Shown here piece after piece: positions 5,271-6,006 of a stretch of 6,006 bases of DNA. This DNA comes from Scatosoma sp045658805. GTDB lineage: Bacteria; Bacillota; Clostridia; Christensenellales; Borkfalkiaceae. The notes under the pieces are model-generated. The model saw only the letters and a list, made by a program, of their open reading frames with translations, was not told where the DNA came from and made no database searches. Location: the NCBI GenBank assembly GCA_045658805.1, contig JAZOVQ010000013.1, forward strand, positions 1 to 6,006, given 5' to 3'. A program made the translations under genes and the position numbers. Each line of letters opens with the position of its first letter. The first letter of the stretch is position 1.

Positions 5271-5774
5271 CTAAATCCACCCCAAACTACGGAATACGGA
5301 TTCAATTTCCGATTGCGAATGATAACCGACCATTCGTTTTACTACTTTTCCGTTTTCCAAGAAAATTAGTGTGGGAATAGTAGATACGTTATACTTATTC
5401 GCAAGTTGCGCGCCTTTCGTGGAACTGTTTACGTCGTAGAAATTTACGCTGATTTCGCCGTTATATTTGCTTTTCAAGTTTGCGATAACAGGGCGTAATT
5501 GTTCGCAAGGAATACAACCGTTACTGCCTAAATCAATAAGTTGATATTGTCCCGTAGTTGTGCCACCGTCATTATCTATTTGCGATACGCCAACGGCTAT
5601 TCCTATAACACCGCCAATTCCGATTACAGCGCATAAAATAACGATTACTTTCATTTTATACATTTCCCACCAAGCCTTACGCGCGAGTTTCTTCATTTCC
5701 TTTTGTTTTAAGCGTTCGCGTTCGGCTTTCGATATGGCTGTATTTTGTTTTCTTCGCTCTTCTCGATTGCTCAT
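5271..5774 (-). CDS. Membrane-anchored thioredoxin-like protein (CIPC)
   Basis: A 167-residue protein in three parts: a highly charged, probably helical cytosolic head (1-40, rich in Arg, Lys and Glu), one membrane segment (~41-64), and an outward-facing thioredoxin domain (~75-167). The active site is N-G-C-I-P-C at 87-90, the cis-proline is in TIPT (Pro134), and FLENGKVVKRMVGYHSQSEIE matches the end of the fold. It shares the LIDLG-x-x-x-C-x-P-C frame and LGWI terminus with the next gene, so the two arose by duplication, but this copy has a longer cytosolic head. Different C-x-x-C centres usually mean different redox potentials, so the pair may split oxidant and reductant roles or act in series. 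The start is supported by AAGGGG about 9 nt upstream, which overlaps the previous stop. Confidence 0.9.
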   Translation of the reverse strand: MSNREERRKQNTAISKAERERLKQKEMKKLARKAWWEMYKMKVIVILCAVIGIGGVIGIAVGVSQIDNDGGTTTGQYQLIDLGSNGCIPCEQLRPVIANLKSKYNGEISVNFYDVNSSTKGAQLANKYNVSTIPTLIFLENGKVVKRMVGYHSQSEIESVFRSLGWI

Positions 5775-5780
5775 ATTGCT

Positions 5781-6006
5781 TTACCCCTTATTTTGACACC
5801 CACAACCGCAGGTGCAAACTTTTGCGGAATCTTCTTCTGCCATTTTTCCCTTTATAAGCGATTCGATTTGCTCAACCGACAACATTCTGCCCATAGCAAC
5901 CACTTTTCCATCAATTACGATAGCAGGTAGCGACATAACGCCGTATTTCATAATTTCCATTGTATCGGCTATGTTTACAGGCGTTTCGATACCGCAATTT
6001 TTCGCA
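5781..6006 (-). CDS. Thioredoxin_3/glutaredoxin-like protein with CxCxCxC tail (5' end missing)
   Basis: The last 74 residues of a small thioredoxin-fold protein are visible; the gene runs off the right edge. DTMEIMKYGVMSLPAIVIDGKVVAMGRMLSVEQIESLI matches the second half of the thioredoxin_3 (MTH895/TM0996-like) family, including the cis-proline in SLPA. The family's N-terminal C-x-x-C would lie in the missing part. After the fold is a linker and a tail, VCTCGCGCQNKG, with four alternating cysteines that family members of ordinary length lack; it looks like a metal or thiol binding site. Such proteins are often coded beside permeases and ArsR-type regulators in metal(loid) loci. It is cytosolic by all visible signs. 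The stop is 6 nt before the next ATG and overlaps that gene's ribosome site region, so the genes share a transcript. Confidence 0.85.
   Translation of the reverse strand, partial: AKNCGIETPVNIADTMEIMKYGVMSLPAIVIDGKVVAMGRMLSVEQIESLIKGKMAEEDSAKVCTCGCGCQNKG

Overview
The window looks like chromosomal DNA from a low-to-moderate GC Gram-positive anaerobe, most likely an uncultured member of the Clostridia. This is inferred from strong AGGAGG-type ribosome sites, consensus sigma-A promoters with 17-nt spacers, a lipoprotein carrying the clostridial 'LGDYKDS' TPR-like motif, a DUF6485-type Cys-rich protein and a tRNA with an encoded CCA. No taxon can be named from the window alone.

Left part (1-1500, + strand): the AT-rich 3' end of an unrecognised gene, a hairpin terminator, then a monocistronic lipoprotein gene with an almost ideal promoter. 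The lipoprotein has one TPR-like segment followed by about eight YD/RHS-like repeats. A bidirectional terminator separates it from the next, converging gene.

Middle (1561-2925, - strand): an AzoR/flavodoxin-fold FMN-dependent oxidoreductase whose real start is a GTG with a strong ribosome site, and whose -10 box lies inside a 15-bp palindrome. Upstream lies a 5'-truncated GH36-type alpha-galactosidase remnant, fused directly behind a perfect consensus promoter and followed by a terminator.

Accessory-looking locus (3060-3712, + strand): an intact tRNA-Pro(CGG) with its terminator, preceded by a tandem array. Three near-identical blocks of about 161 bp recur with a period of about 194 bp. Each ends in the 5' half of the same tRNA, cut just after the anticodon loop. 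In the first two units the 3' half is replaced by an unrelated segment of about 33 nt. Only the last unit completes a real tRNA. This is the least explained structure in the window.

Right part (3800-6006, - strand): a tight redox operon read from right to left. It encodes a thioredoxin_3/glutaredoxin-like protein with a CxCxCxC tail (5' end outside the window), two paralogous membrane-anchored thioredoxins (CIPC and CDPC), a CcdA/DsbD-type electron-transporting membrane protein and a small DUF6485-like Cys-rich protein, closed by a 15-bp hairpin terminator. The likely scheme is that CcdA carries cytosolic reducing power across the membrane to the two anchored thioredoxins. The small Cys-rich proteins suggest a link to thiol or metal(loid) chemistry.
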